Assembly: GCF_018304945.1 (NCBI RefSeq)
Contig: NZ_JAGQEE010000001.1
Coordinates: 744,001-808,000, forward strand
Source: Collimonas humicola
GTDB lineage: Bacteria > Pseudomonadota > Gammaproteobacteria > Burkholderiales > Burkholderiaceae_D
Length of the DNA stretch: 64,000 nucleotides
Direction: 5' to 3'
Position numbers and translations under genes: made by a program. Every line of letters begins with the position of its first letter. Within the stretch, counting starts at the first letter, position 1. The notes under the pieces are model-generated. The model saw only the letters and a list, made by a program, of their open reading frames with translations. It was not told where the DNA came from and did no database searches. This document shows positions 26,301-32,817 of this stretch, in pieces.

Positions 26301-28261
26301 TTGGTGATCGTCACCGGTGCACCCGCACCGGCGCCGCCGGTGGCGCCCAGTGTGATCTTGTTGCCGCCGGCCGCATCGTACTTGACCGCGATATTGGCGG
26401 TGTTGTCGACATTGGTGTTAAGGGCTGTCAAGGCAGCTGCGACGGTAGTCTGCGCCGTCGGCCCCGTCACTGCGCCGGTAGCGCTGACGCTATTGATCGG
26501 CTGGCTAAAACCAGTGATGTTGCCGGTCGCCGGACTGTAGGTCGCGCCGCCGCCCAGCGTGCTCGCCGTCGTGGCGCCTAGATTGTTGACGCCAGTGACG
26601 ACCGAGTTCAGTTGCGAACCATTGATCGCATCGGTACTACTGGCCGAAATCACGCCTGCCGCGACGTTCTGAATCTGCCGCTCAGTACCCGCAGCCCCCA
26701 CCGACACCACGCCATTGGTCGACGCCGCAGCTTCCACGCCTGCCGCGGTGCCGCCATATTGCGCTGTCGTGCCGGTATGCGGCGCCGCCGTGGCCGAGTG
26801 CGAGCCCAAGGCAACATCGTTGGTGTTATTCGCGACAGCAGTGTCGCCCAATGCCACACCGCCAGCCGCGGCCGCATTGCTCGCATTGCCGAGCGCCACC
26901 GAGCCTTGCCCTATTGCGGTATTCCCGTTGCCTATGGCGACGGCGCCGTTGGCAGCCGTAGTTCCGGCAACATTGCCAGCTGCCGTGTTATTCGCCCCCA
27001 GTGTCACCGCGCCGGTACCGTTCGATACGTTCGGATCACCGATCGCAACCGCACCGTTGCCGGTGGCACTCTGCCCACGTCCGATTGCGACAGCTCCGCC
27101 AGCTGCCGTGCCGGAATTTGCAGTCGTGCCGGAAGAGCCAATCGCCACGTTCTGGCCGGTTGCGCCGCTGACAATGCCATCCCCCTGCGCAATACCGAAT
27201 GCGCCATTGACAGTAGCGCCACGTCCGACCGCGATGCCCGAGGTATTAGCTGCGCCGACCGACGACTGGCCGCCGATGGCGATCGAATTCGGCGCCGCGG
27301 CCGCTGCACCTGCAGTCGCATTCGTGCCGATTGCCGTGGCGCCTATGCCGGACGCGATGGTGGCGGCGGCGCCTGTCCCGCCCAATGCGGTCGCGTAATT
27401 CGCTGTGGCGCTGCTGCCAGTGCCTAAGGCGGTTGCACTGATTCCTGTCGAGCTGGCCCCGACGCCGACGACAATGGAGCCCACTCCGGTGGCGGTCGTA
27501 CCGTTATTGCCTATTGCAATGGCATTGGTGGCAGTCGCGGTGGTCTGCCCACCGATTGCAGTAGCGTCCTGGCCTGTGGCCTGCGCCCCCGTTCCGATCG
27601 CAAGAGAATCGCCAGCAGTTGCAACAGGCGACGAAGCAATCGCATTAAAACCGATTGCGATGGCGCTGGCGCCCGTGGAGGCATTAGCGCGATCCCCAAT
27701 CGCGATAGCGAGAGCCCCTGACGCATTGGCCAAGATTCCTAGAGCTACCGAATTTTGGCCTGAGGCAATCGCCTGCGTACCTACCGCTGTTGCCAGATTT
27801 CCAGCCTGGCTCATAAAACCCAATGCCGTACCGTAGTCTCCCGTAACCTGGGTACCCGCACCGAACAAAGTTACGGCGAGATGATTACCCCCAGTGGCAC
27901 CGCACCCAGCAACCGTCGAAAAATAGCCATTGCCATCGGTCTGATACGTAGGTCCAGCGCCAGGCGCCGTAAAGACCGTACCATCTGCACCTGTGAATGT
28001 GTTGCTGCAACCAGAGCCGCCGGAGTTGCTGATAGTGCTGGCATACCCGGACAATGGCAGCGCCAGTATCAGCGCCATCACCGAAGTCTTTAATGAAAAT
28101 CCGCCGTCGAAAAAAGCTCCCCATGCAGAACCGCTCGCCATAACAGGCACGCCAGCGGCGCAACTGGATCCCGATCGTTTGCCTTTAGCCGCAACCAATT
28201 CAGAAACTGCAACCCAAGCATTCAGGGTCTCGCTATAGACTGTACGAAAAACTTTATTCAT
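17342..28261 (-). CDS. Giant YadA/Hia-type trimeric autotransporter adhesin
   Basis: 3639-aa type Vc secreted adhesin. It starts with an extended signal peptide region (MNKVFRTVYSETLNAWVAVS) and a hydrophobic core (MALILALPLSGYA). The passenger has many YadA head repeats (AIAIG/VALG...) separated by necks of the type TNVAAGQLSATSTDAVNGSQ. Three stalk blocks of an 18-residue unit SLSTSTSTGLSTTNSSVA occur (about 11, 6 and 14 copies from N to C). The C terminus is a YadA anchor of about 90 residues that would form one third of a 12-strand barrel. GGGGAG six bases upstream supports the start. A BamE-OmpA partner and a DUF4019 gene follow in the same direction. Expected role: adhesion to surfaces, hyphae or itself. 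Internal repetition makes length variation and assembly collapse likely. Confidence 0.96.
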   Translation of the reverse strand: MNKVFRTVYSETLNAWVAVSELVAAKGKRSGSSCAAGVPVMASGSAWGAFFDGGFSLKTSVMALILALPLSGYASTISNSGGSGCSNTFTGADGTVFTAPGAGPTYQTDGNGYFSTVAGCGATGGNHLAVTLFGAGTQVTGDYGTALGFMSQAGNLATAVGTQAIASGQNSVALGILANASGALAIAIGDRANASTGASAIAIGFNAIASSPVATAGDSLAIGTGAQATGQDATAIGGQTTATATNAIAIGNNGTTATGVGSIVVGVGASSTGISATALGTGSSATANYATALGGTGAAATIASGIGATAIGTNATAGAAAAAPNSIAIGGQSSVGAANTSGIAVGRGATVNGAFGIAQGDGIVSGATGQNVAIGSSGTTANSGTAAGGAVAIGRGQSATGNGAVAIGDPNVSNGTGAVTLGANNTAAGNVAGTTAANGAVAIGNGNTAIGQGSVALGNASNAAAAGGVALGDTAVANNTNDVALGSHSATAAPHTGTTAQYGGTAAGVEAAASTNGVVSVGAAGTERQIQNVAAGVISASSTDAINGSQLNSVVTGVNNLGATTASTLGGGATYSPATGNITGFSQPINSVSATGAVTGPTAQTTVAAALTALNTNVDNTANIAVKYDAAGGNKITLGATGGAGAGAPVTITNLAPAALNATSTDAVNGSQLFATNSLINNINNGAGIKYFHTNSVLADSSPTGTDAIAVGPAASAFGNDSIAQGLNAVAGVSGTPATANDIALGNAAKATGGNSIALGAGANASVAGSIALGQSATTTSTASAATGGTGSVTNATIGSTTFGPFAGASSGAGVISVGASGSERRIQNVAAGLIGVSSTDAINGSQLYTVASTVGSNISSLSTSTSTGLSTTNSSVASLSTSTSTGLSTTNSNVASLSTSTSTGLSTTNSNVASLSTSTSTGLSTTNSSVASLSTSTSTGLSTTNSSVASLSTSTSTGLSTTNSSVASLSTSTSTGLSTTNSSVASLSTSTSTGLSTTNSSVASLSTSTSTGLSTTNSSVASLSTSTSTGLSTTNSSVTSLSTSTSTSVVSLSTGISTVQAHTDNLGNSTASTLGGGATYNPATGAISGFSQPINTVSATGAVTGPTAQTTVAGALTALNTNIDNTANIAVKYDAVGGSKITLGATGGAGAGAPVTITNLAPAALNATSTDAVNGSQLFATNSLINNINNGAGIKYFHTNSVLADSSPTGTDAIAVGPAASAFGNDSIAQGLNAVAGVSGTPATANDIALGNAAKATGGSSIAQGTNATSSGGGAVAIGQSANASQNQALAIGTLANASGLQSTAIGTGAAASAGDAVAIGQAASAQGSNSSALGASSSAAGVAATAIGNGANAAGNNSAAFGVGAIASTLNAVALGSGANAGALSSIAIGAGANASVAGSIALGQSSTTTSMASAATGGTGSVTNATIGSTTFGPFAGASSGAGVVSVGAPGTERRIQNVAAGLIGASSTDAINGSQLYTVASTVGSNISSLSTSTSTGLSTTNSSVASLSTSTSTGLSTTNSNVASLSTSTSTGLSTTNSSVASLSTSTSTGLSTTNSDVASLSTSTSTGLSTTNSSVASLSTSTSTGLSTTNSSVASLSTSTSTSVVSLSTGISTVQVHTDNLGNSTASTLGGGAAYDPTTGNITGFSQPINSVSATGAVTGPTAQTTVAGALTALNTNIDNTANIAVKYDAVGGSKITLGATGGAGAGAPVTITNLAPAALNATSTDAVNGSQLYAVTSGKAGPFVSDNSVTAVQPVSSGANASAGGFGATATGAASTVLGNQSTDNGNANATVLGQGASIAAGTAGSNVALGQGSTVAAAAVPTAGATIGGTAYTFAGGAPTGVVSVGSAGSPRQVTNVAAGQLSGTSTDAVNGSQLFATNTAINNINNGGGIKYFHTNSVLADSSPTGTDAIAVGPAANAFGNDSIAQGLNAVAGVNGTPATANDIALGNGAQATGGNSIALGAGANASVAGSIALGQSSTTTSAASAATGGTGSVTNATIGGTTFGPFAGASSGAGVVSVGAPGTERRIQNVAAGLIGASSTDAINGSQLYTVASTVGSNISSLSTSTSTGLSTTNSNVASLSTSTSTGLSTTNSNVASLSTSTSTGLSTTNSSVASLSTSTSTGLSTTNSSVASLSTSTSTGLSTTNSSVASLSTSTSTGLSTTNSNVTSLSTSTSTGLSTTNSNVASLSTSTSTGLSTTNSSVASLSTSTSTGLSTTNSSVASLSTSTSTGLSTTNSSVASLSTSTSTGLSTTNSSVASLSTSTSTGLSTTNSSVASLSTSTSTGLSTTNSSVASLSTSTSTGLSTTNSSVTSLSTSTSTSVVSLSTGISTVQAHTDNLGNSTASTLGGGAAYDPATGNITGFSQPINTVSATGAVTGPTAQTTVAGALTALNTNIDNTANIAVKYDAVGGSKITLGATGGAGAGAPVTITNLAPAALNATSTDAVNGSQLYAVTSGKVGPFVSDNSVTTVQPVSSGANASAGGFGATATGAASTVLGNQSTDNGNANATVLGQGASIAAGTAGSNVALGQGSTVAAAAVPTAGATIGGTAYTFAGGAPTGVVSVGSAGSPRQVTNVAAGQLSGTSTDAVNGSQLFATNQQVTANSTAITNINNGGGIKYFHANSTLADSTATGTDSVAVGPAAVATGAGSFAAGNGATANNANDVALGAGSSTAAAVGTASTVINGATFNFAGATPASTVSVGSVGNERTITNVAAGRLSTSSTDAVNGSQLNATNTAVTGLGNTLNNINNGGGIKYFHTNSTLADSNAAGTDSIAVGPVANAYGNDSIAQGLNAVAGVNGTPATANDIALGNGAQATGGNSIAQGTGAIANSAGAIAIGQTATATGGKAVSIGVGNTASGDGAVAIGDPNTATGTGAVALGANNTSNGQGALALGNANTATGQGSVALGNASQANNAGAIALGDTATVSAAATQGIAIGAGASSSNAGAVALGAGSTTTAPIATTGATINGTAYNFAGITPASTVSVGSAGNERTITNVAAGQVSATSTDAMNGSQLFATNTAINTLGTTVTNITNGKAGPFVSDNSVTAVQPVSSGANASAGGFGATATGAASTVLGNQATDNGNADATVLGQGASIAAGTSGSNVALGQGSSVTSAAVATTGATIGGTAYTFAGGAPAGVVSVGSAGAERQITNVAAGQLSASSTDAVNGSQLYATNQQVTVNTTNIAGNTTAINNLTAGKAGPFVSDSSVTATQPVSSGANASAGGFGAVASGTNSTALGNGAQATVANSTAVGQGATASTANSVALGNGSTTGAAVATTGTTIKGTSYTFAGAAPVGVVSVGSAGSERQVTNVAAGQLTASSTDAVNGSQLFATNTAINNLTSVVALGQTKYYSVNSTGGSNEHNEGATGLDAIASGKNAAATSMNAVAIGAGASATASGGVALGGGATADRAGMNGGKEQFSNTAVASTQGAVSVGSAGNERQITNVAGGTQATDAVNVRQLQAVQSGGVRYDTNPDGTTNYSSVTMGNGSSAGPVTIHNVASGTAPTDAVNVSQLNTGMGAAVQQANQYTNSMTMQLQNNINDVAKKAYAGVAAAMSLESAPYVPGKWTYAAGVGYYQNQSALGISLRKTSDNAQWSVSGGISGATYGGVAARVGVAGVIN
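20420..21270. repeat. Long internal duplication of the adhesin gene (partner at 22586-23436)
   Basis: About 850 bp here and about 850 bp at 22586-23436 are nearly identical at a constant offset of 2166 bp (722 codons). Each spans a neck, a head segment and the lead-in to a stalk block. A further segment, starting TCGACAAGCTGCTTATGTTGGA, recurs just after each of the three stalk blocks (about 22044, 23777 and 25674 onward). Confidence 0.85.
21273..22050. repeat. 54-bp tandem repeats, adhesin stalk block A (about 14 units)
   Basis: Near-identical 54-bp units encode the 18-residue stalk motif on the minus strand. Units differ mostly by silent changes and by S/N at one position. This is the longest of the three blocks and lies nearest the C-terminal anchor. 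Confidence 0.9.
23436..23782. repeat. 54-bp tandem repeats, adhesin stalk block B (about 6 units)
   Basis: Same 54-bp unit as the other blocks, shortest copy number, flanked by the same neck and head segments. One unit carries an Asp in place of Ser/Asn. Confidence 0.9.
25110..25684. repeat. 54-bp tandem repeats, adhesin stalk block C (about 11 units)
   Basis: Same 54-bp unit; the block nearest the N terminus of the adhesin. All three blocks end with a related SVVSLSTGISTVQ segment. Confidence 0.9.
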
Positions 28262-28964
28262 GATTGGCTCCCCGCCAAAAAATTATTATAAATGCAACTA
28301 TAAAATGTTAGTCGGGTTAGTTGCAGTAGTGCAAAAACCTGAAGAAAACTGAAAAAAAACCGGAGCGGATAATTTATTGTTTGACTGTTGCCGCAACCGG
28401 ACCTGATTGATATCCGACAAGAACCCAGTGTTCGTTCGACCAGACCAGGGAAACCCTTTCTCAAGCCGGCACATTGAAATAGCTGGATAGAGAAGTAACG
28501 CTGGCGATTCACCCCGAGGCAAACTAGGGTTGTCGATCTGATGCCTCATCGCTTGCCTTTTCGGCTTTTGACGAAAGCTAGCACCTTCCTTCTTCAAAGT
28601 TATTTTTATTTAACAATTGTTTGCAATCAAATCTATTCTTTTACATTGATTGACATATAAATTTCTCATGAGGAATTTACCGGGCTGCCGTTGGCGACAA
28701 AGTTGCTGCACCTCAATTGCCAAGACGATTGGCGGACATCATTTTTCTCAAAACGCACGCCTCCCCATTCGCGCAGTGCCTGACCAAGGGCGATGGCGTG
28801 ATCAACTCAAAACCGAACTTGCCGTATGCGTGCTGAACCGTTCGCAACTAGCGTGGGATTTGGCTTCGTCGTCTTCTTGACTTGCCTTTAGATAACATTT
28901 GTTGACAATTAAAACCGATCAGCGACCGCCCCAAATCCGGGGCGGCCGACATCTTTCGCTGTAC
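28262..28964. other. Noncoding region upstream of the adhesin
   Basis: About 700 bp without a convincing gene. The 200 bp nearest the adhesin are AT-rich and should hold its promoter; a minus-strand TATAAT lies at 28290-28285, 24 bp before the start codon, without a good -35 partner. Long T and A runs flank it. Several short frames on both strands lack ribosome sites. Confidence 0.4.
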
Positions 28965-29348
28965 CTACTCCGCCATATAAAGCTTCTTGTAGTTTTTCCT
29001 GACCCGCCGCAATTCCCTGCGCCGGGTGTATAAATCAGCGTAGTCGGCAATCTCTCCCAGCATCAGCCGCAAGCCAGGATCTTCTATCCCGCTTTGCGTC
29101 AGGAAGCGCCAGAAATTGCTCTCGGTCCAGCGCCGGAACCGCATATAAGTCGCGTTCCATTTGCCAAACTGGGAAGGTATCCGGTGCCATAAACCTTTGT
29201 TCTCCACCATCCACAGGATTGCCTCCATGAACAGGCGATTATTCCTGCCGCACATGCCAGGATCGCTGGCCTTGCCGATCATGAGCGGCTCCAGTTGCAG
29301 CCATTGATCGTCGCGCAGTTTCAGTTCGCATTTATGTAGTTCGTCCAT
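28965..29348 (-). CDS. Stand-alone IS402-type transposase DNA-binding domain (DUF4096)
   Basis: 127-aa protein whose first ~85 residues match the N-terminal domain of IS5/IS402-type transposases (LRDDQWLQLEPLM, GRNNRLFMEAILWMVENKG, LWHRIPSQFGKWNATYMRFR). The catalytic DDE part is missing and replaced by a short basic tail ending KKLYMAE. No terminal inverted repeats or second reading frame were seen around it. It is either a transposon remnant or, since the frame is clean, a domesticated DNA-binding protein. It lies between the second BamE-OmpA gene and the adhesin on the same strand. Confidence 0.8.
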   Translation of the reverse strand: MDELHKCELKLRDDQWLQLEPLMIGKASDPGMCGRNNRLFMEAILWMVENKGLWHRIPSQFGKWNATYMRFRRWTESNFWRFLTQSGIEDPGLRLMLGEIADYADLYTRRRELRRVRKNYKKLYMAE

Positions 29349-29464
29349 GAGAATCTCTACTGAAAAATTATTCCGGCAATAACATACCGATGGCTTGGCG
29401 GCACATGCATCACTCCGCCGCTATCCAACCCGGCCGATACAAATCCTTCAAACACACTTGCACT

Positions 29465-30340
29465 TCATTCTTCCCCGACCACTTCAATCTCGATGCGGCG
29501 GTTGGTGCGCAGGCAATCCTGCAATACCGCCGTCTTCACCGTGCCTGGGCACTGCGCCAGCGGCTGCCGGTCGCCCATGCCGGCAACGCGGATGACCTTG
29601 GCGTCGATGCCTTGCTGCGCCAGCAGCTTGCTTACCGCATCGGCCCGGGCCAGCGACAACGCCATCTTGTCCGCCTCGGAGCCGAGACGGTCGGTATGCC
29701 CCGTCACGACCACGTAATAGATGCGCCTGAAATTGCGCTTGATGTCGTTTGCCAGGCGTTCGATTCTCAAGCGGCCTTCCGGCGGCATGTCCTTTAATTC
29801 CTTGCCCTGCGCGCCAAACAAACTGTCCGTGCTCAAGGTCAGCTTTTGCGGCGTCATTGCGGCCTTCGCCTGGACCGCTTCAACCGGCGGCGGTTCGACC
29901 AGCAATGCGCAATCCGGGTCGCGCCAGTACATGCCGTTGACGCGCACACTGCCGTCGAAACGCACCATGTACTGGCAAACCACATCCTCCGTCTCCTTGC
30001 TGCCACGCAGGCGGAACAGATAATTCCATTCGCGGACGCCAAATACTCCTTCGCTGAAATGCGGCGGACCCAGCAGCTGGCGCACCTGATCCTTATCCAT
30101 GCCGATGCGCATCAGGCGCAACGCTTCGGTGGTGGGGACCGTACCTTGCCGCAATATGGAAGAACTCGGATTCGGAAAATCCCTATCCTGCGGCGCCGCA
30201 AGACTGGCTCGCTCTCGCGACATGCCGGCCAGGCCTTGATCGGCACAGCCGCCGAGCAGGACAACACCCGCAGCGGCCACCGACAGCAATATGGACTTCG
30301 TCGCCGTCCGCAGGATTACAGCCCGAGCTGCTTGAACCAT
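29465..30340 (-). CDS. BamE-OmpA lipoprotein, second TpgA-like protein
   Basis: 291-aa envelope protein. A lipobox (VVLLGGC, Cys about residue 32) marks it as a lipoprotein. A BamE-like domain follows (RIGMDKDQVRQLLGPPH, then REWNYLFRL) and a C-terminal OmpA peptidoglycan-binding domain (VVVTGHTDRLGSE, NRRIEIEV). It is clearly paralogous to the 269-aa protein behind the adhesin: both share DKDQVR/NKDQVR and PHFSEG motifs. The other copy has no lipobox, so the two may work on opposite sides of the same assembly. GGAGATGGAATC precedes the ATG. It is divergent from the response-regulator operon. Confidence 0.88.
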   Translation of the reverse strand: MVQAARAVILRTATKSILLSVAAAGVVLLGGCADQGLAGMSRERASLAAPQDRDFPNPSSSILRQGTVPTTEALRLMRIGMDKDQVRQLLGPPHFSEGVFGVREWNYLFRLRGSKETEDVVCQYMVRFDGSVRVNGMYWRDPDCALLVEPPPVEAVQAKAAMTPQKLTLSTDSLFGAQGKELKDMPPEGRLRIERLANDIKRNFRRIYYVVVTGHTDRLGSEADKMALSLARADAVSKLLAQQGIDAKVIRVAGMGDRQPLAQCPGTVKTAVLQDCLRTNRRIEIEVVGEE

Positions 30341-30781
30341 GATTCCATCTCCTGAAATTGCCCCACTAGCCCTGACACTTTCAGCCTGACGATACTGCTA
30401 GCCGCCTTGTCTTGAGTTTGCATGGAGCGATGTTATTAAAAAAAGAATCCGTCGAAATCGTTCTGCGAGAATTCATCAGAATTGCATTCTGCTTTATGAT
30501 GACATTTAGTTGCACAAATGAATTAAATATTGTACTGGCCGCCTGCGGGCCTGGCTGGGCAGCAGATTCTGACGAATTCTCGCGAGACAATCATGAGCAT
30601 TGCTGTGTTTTGTATGATCTTGTACCGGAAGCAAGGACGGTCGGCTGTCACCAGTCCGCCCGCTTTCAGTCTGTCCGATTGCCAGGACCCATGCAAGAAT
30701 TTGTAAATTTCATGCAGTGTTGCGGACTACAATCGGGGCAATCGTCTGTTTCTCTCCAACCACTTAACCGAAGCTGCTCCA
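30341..30781. promoter_or_regulatory. Divergent control region between the BamE-OmpA lipoprotein and the response regulator
   Basis: 441 bp with no convincing gene between two divergently transcribed units, so it should hold both promoters. It contains the inverted repeats listed at 30465-30583. The ribosome site before ATG 30782 is weak. Confidence 0.45.
30465..30583. repeat. Long inverted repeat with an internal operator-like palindrome
   Basis: The left arm GCGAGAATTCATCAGAAT (30465-30482) and the complement of 30566-30583 agree at 17 of 18 positions. Overlapping the left arm is a perfect palindrome CAGAAT-TGC-ATTCTG (30477-30491). It could be paired binding sites for a regulator or the ends of a tiny mobile element. 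Confidence 0.6.
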
Positions 30782-31525
30782 ATGCGCATCGCCGTACTTG
30801 AAGACGAACCTAACCAGATGGAGTATCTGGTCCACACCCTCGAACACCAGCTGGCGCTGGACGACGAGAGCGTCTCCTGCGTCACTTTCGAACGCGGCGA
30901 GGCTTTGCGGCGGGCGCTGCGGCGCGAAACCTTCGACCTGCTGGTGCTCGACTGGAACGTGCCGGACCTGGATGGCGTCGATTTGCTGCACTGGCTGCGC
31001 CAGTACCAGCAGAGTGAAACGCCGGTGATCATGCTCAGTTCGCGCTCGTCGCAGAACGATGTCGCCAATGCGCTGGGCATCGGCGCCGACGACTATATCG
31101 TCAAGCCGCTGCGGCCGCTGGAGCTGGCCGCGCGGGTGCGGCGCCTGTTGCAGCGCAATCGCCCTGCTGTGTCGAAATCGCTGGAACGCTACGGCAACTG
31201 GGTGTTCGACCGCCCCTCGTCCAGCATCAGCGTGGAGCAGGATGGCGAAAAGCAGCGCTTCGAACTCACCGAACGCGAATTCAGGCTGGCGCTTGCCCTG
31301 TTCCGCAAACTCGGCCAGGCGGTATCCCGCGCTTATCTGATGGAAAGCATGGGACATGACGGCGAACTGACAACCCGGGCACTGGACAGCCAGATCTACC
31401 GCCTGCGCGCAAAACTGGGCTTATACGCGGCCCGCGGCTTGCGCCTGCAAACCGTCTACGGCCAGGGCTATCGACTAGAAACAACCGATGACAACATACA
31501 AGATGCCGCTCCACCCGCCGCTTGA
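30782..31525 (+). CDS. OmpR-family response regulator
   Basis: 247-aa two-domain regulator. The receiver (1-120) has the acidic pocket (E7-D8-E9 region), phospho-acceptor D57 in LLVLDWNVPD, and K108 in DYIVKPL. The C-terminal winged helix (about 130-235) has the usual LTEREFRLALALF and TRALDSQIYRLRAKLG recognition region ending in VYGQGYRLE. Its gene overlaps the LysM-FecR gene by 38 bp, and the CHASE2 kinase gene follows, so it is the output of that kinase. Possible targets are the divergent lipoprotein and the adhesin operon, inferred from position only. Confidence 0.95.
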   Translation: MRIAVLEDEPNQMEYLVHTLEHQLALDDESVSCVTFERGEALRRALRRETFDLLVLDWNVPDLDGVDLLHWLRQYQQSETPVIMLSSRSSQNDVANALGIGADDYIVKPLRPLELAARVRRLLQRNRPAVSKSLERYGNWVFDRPSSSISVEQDGEKQRFELTEREFRLALALFRKLGQAVSRAYLMESMGHDGELTTRALDSQIYRLRAKLGLYAARGLRLQTVYGQGYRLETTDDNIQDAAPPAA

Positions 31526-32810
31526 ACCAACCGCCGGAGCCGTTCCGCGCCGGCCGCCGGCGCCCCTCCGGAATCTTCTGCTGATATTGTCGCTTGCGCT
31601 GGCGGGACCGGCATGGGCACAGCAAGGCCAGACCCATGTGGTGCGGCCCGGCGACACCCTGTGGGATCTCTCGCGCCAGTACAAGCAATCGCCGCTGCAC
31701 TGGCAAGAGATACAAAAGGACAATGCGGTGCGGGTTCCGGAACGCCTGAAGCTGGGCCAGGTGCTGGTGCTGGGCGGCGACGTGGCGCTCGTGACGGAAC
31801 TGACCGGTTCGGCCTGGCTCAAGCGCGGCAACGCTGCGCAACGGCCGCTGACGCGCGGCGCCGGCGTGCAGGCCGGCGACGTGCTGGTGACTGACCAGGA
31901 CGCGTTCCTGAGCATGACCCTGGCCGACGACAGCCATGTTGTCATGCCATCGAGCAGCGCTGTCAAAGTGCTGGTGATCAATGGCCAGCAGGTGCAATTC
32001 GAGCTGTTGAGCGGACGCCTGGAATCGCATGTGGAAAAGCAGAACGGCAGGCACTTCGAGATTCGCACCAAGTCTGCCGAACTGGCAGTGCGCGGCACCC
32101 ATTTCCGGGTGCGCGACGAAGACGATGTGATTGCGGTTGAGGTGATTGAAGGCAAGGTCGCAGCCGACGAGATCGCGGCAGACCCGCGCAAGCTCCTGGT
32201 CGGCGTCGCGCAAGGCTCGCTGCTGGCCGGCAGCGGCGCCATGCAGTCGCACCCGCTGCTGCCGGCGCCGGAGCGCATCGAAGCCGCTGTCGACGGCGAT
32301 GTCCTGCTGACGCCGCAGCCGGAGGCGAGCGGCTACCGGCTGCAACTCGCACGCGATGACCGTTTCCTGCAGCTGATGCATGAGCAGCGCTCCAGCCTGC
32401 CCCGCTTTACGCTGCCCGATACGCTCGACGCGGGTTTCTACCATCTGCGGCTTACCGCTTTCGATAGCCGTCAGCTTGAGGGCTTGCCCAGCGACAGCAC
32501 TGTATACATTGCAGCCAGCGCCTCCCGGAAAAGCGGCGTGGAGAGCTTGGGAAATGGCCGTTACAAGATCCGCTGGCCGGGGCGGTCGGGACAAAAATTC
32601 AGGTTTGAACTGGCGCGCACGGCGGAATTTCGTCCGCTGGTGGCGGAAGACGCGGCATTCTATGGCACCAACGTGACAGTAGGACCTTTCGTGGTACCGG
32701 GAAAGTATTACTGGCGCAGCATTGCCATCGGCGACGCTCCCGAGGATGCGTCTGCAGCTGCGGCCGCCGCACCGTCTTTCAGCGGCAGCTTTGAAGTACC
32801 TGTTCCCTGA
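31488..32810 (+). CDS. Periplasmic LysM-FecR domain protein
   Basis: 440-aa exported protein. A proline-rich lead is followed by a signal segment (LLLILSLALAGPAWAQ). Then come a LysM peptidoglycan-binding domain (about 50-95: THVVRPGDTLWDLSRQYKQS, then RLKLGQVLVL) and a FecR domain (about 110-225, with RGTHFRVRDEDDVIAVEVIE). The C-terminal half holds fibronectin-like strands (ASGYRLQLARDDRFLQL, YYWRSIAIGD). It lies between a response regulator and a CHASE2 kinase, so it probably passes a cell-wall or envelope signal to the kinase. The start could also be the ATG 15 bp downstream. Confidence 0.88.
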   Translation: MTTYKMPLHPPLEPTAGAVPRRPPAPLRNLLLILSLALAGPAWAQQGQTHVVRPGDTLWDLSRQYKQSPLHWQEIQKDNAVRVPERLKLGQVLVLGGDVALVTELTGSAWLKRGNAAQRPLTRGAGVQAGDVLVTDQDAFLSMTLADDSHVVMPSSSAVKVLVINGQQVQFELLSGRLESHVEKQNGRHFEIRTKSAELAVRGTHFRVRDEDDVIAVEVIEGKVAADEIAADPRKLLVGVAQGSLLAGSGAMQSHPLLPAPERIEAAVDGDVLLTPQPEASGYRLQLARDDRFLQLMHEQRSSLPRFTLPDTLDAGFYHLRLTAFDSRQLEGLPSDSTVYIAASASRKSGVESLGNGRYKIRWPGRSGQKFRFELARTAEFRPLVAEDAAFYGTNVTVGPFVVPGKYYWRSIAIGDAPEDASAAAAAAPSFSGSFEVPVP

Positions 32811-32817
32811 GGCGCCG

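Noticed and set aside
17342..28261. Repeat-spacer pattern considered as a CRISPR array
   Set aside because: The 54-bp units are contiguous, in frame and coding; there are no unique spacers and no cas genes.
28298..28597. 99-codon minus-strand frame upstream of the adhesin
   Set aside because: No domain, odd composition and position inside the likely promoter region; treated as noncoding.
30412..30801. 129-codon plus-strand frame upstream of the response regulator
   Set aside because: Overlaps the regulator start in another frame and covers the inverted-repeat control region; sequence is not protein-like.
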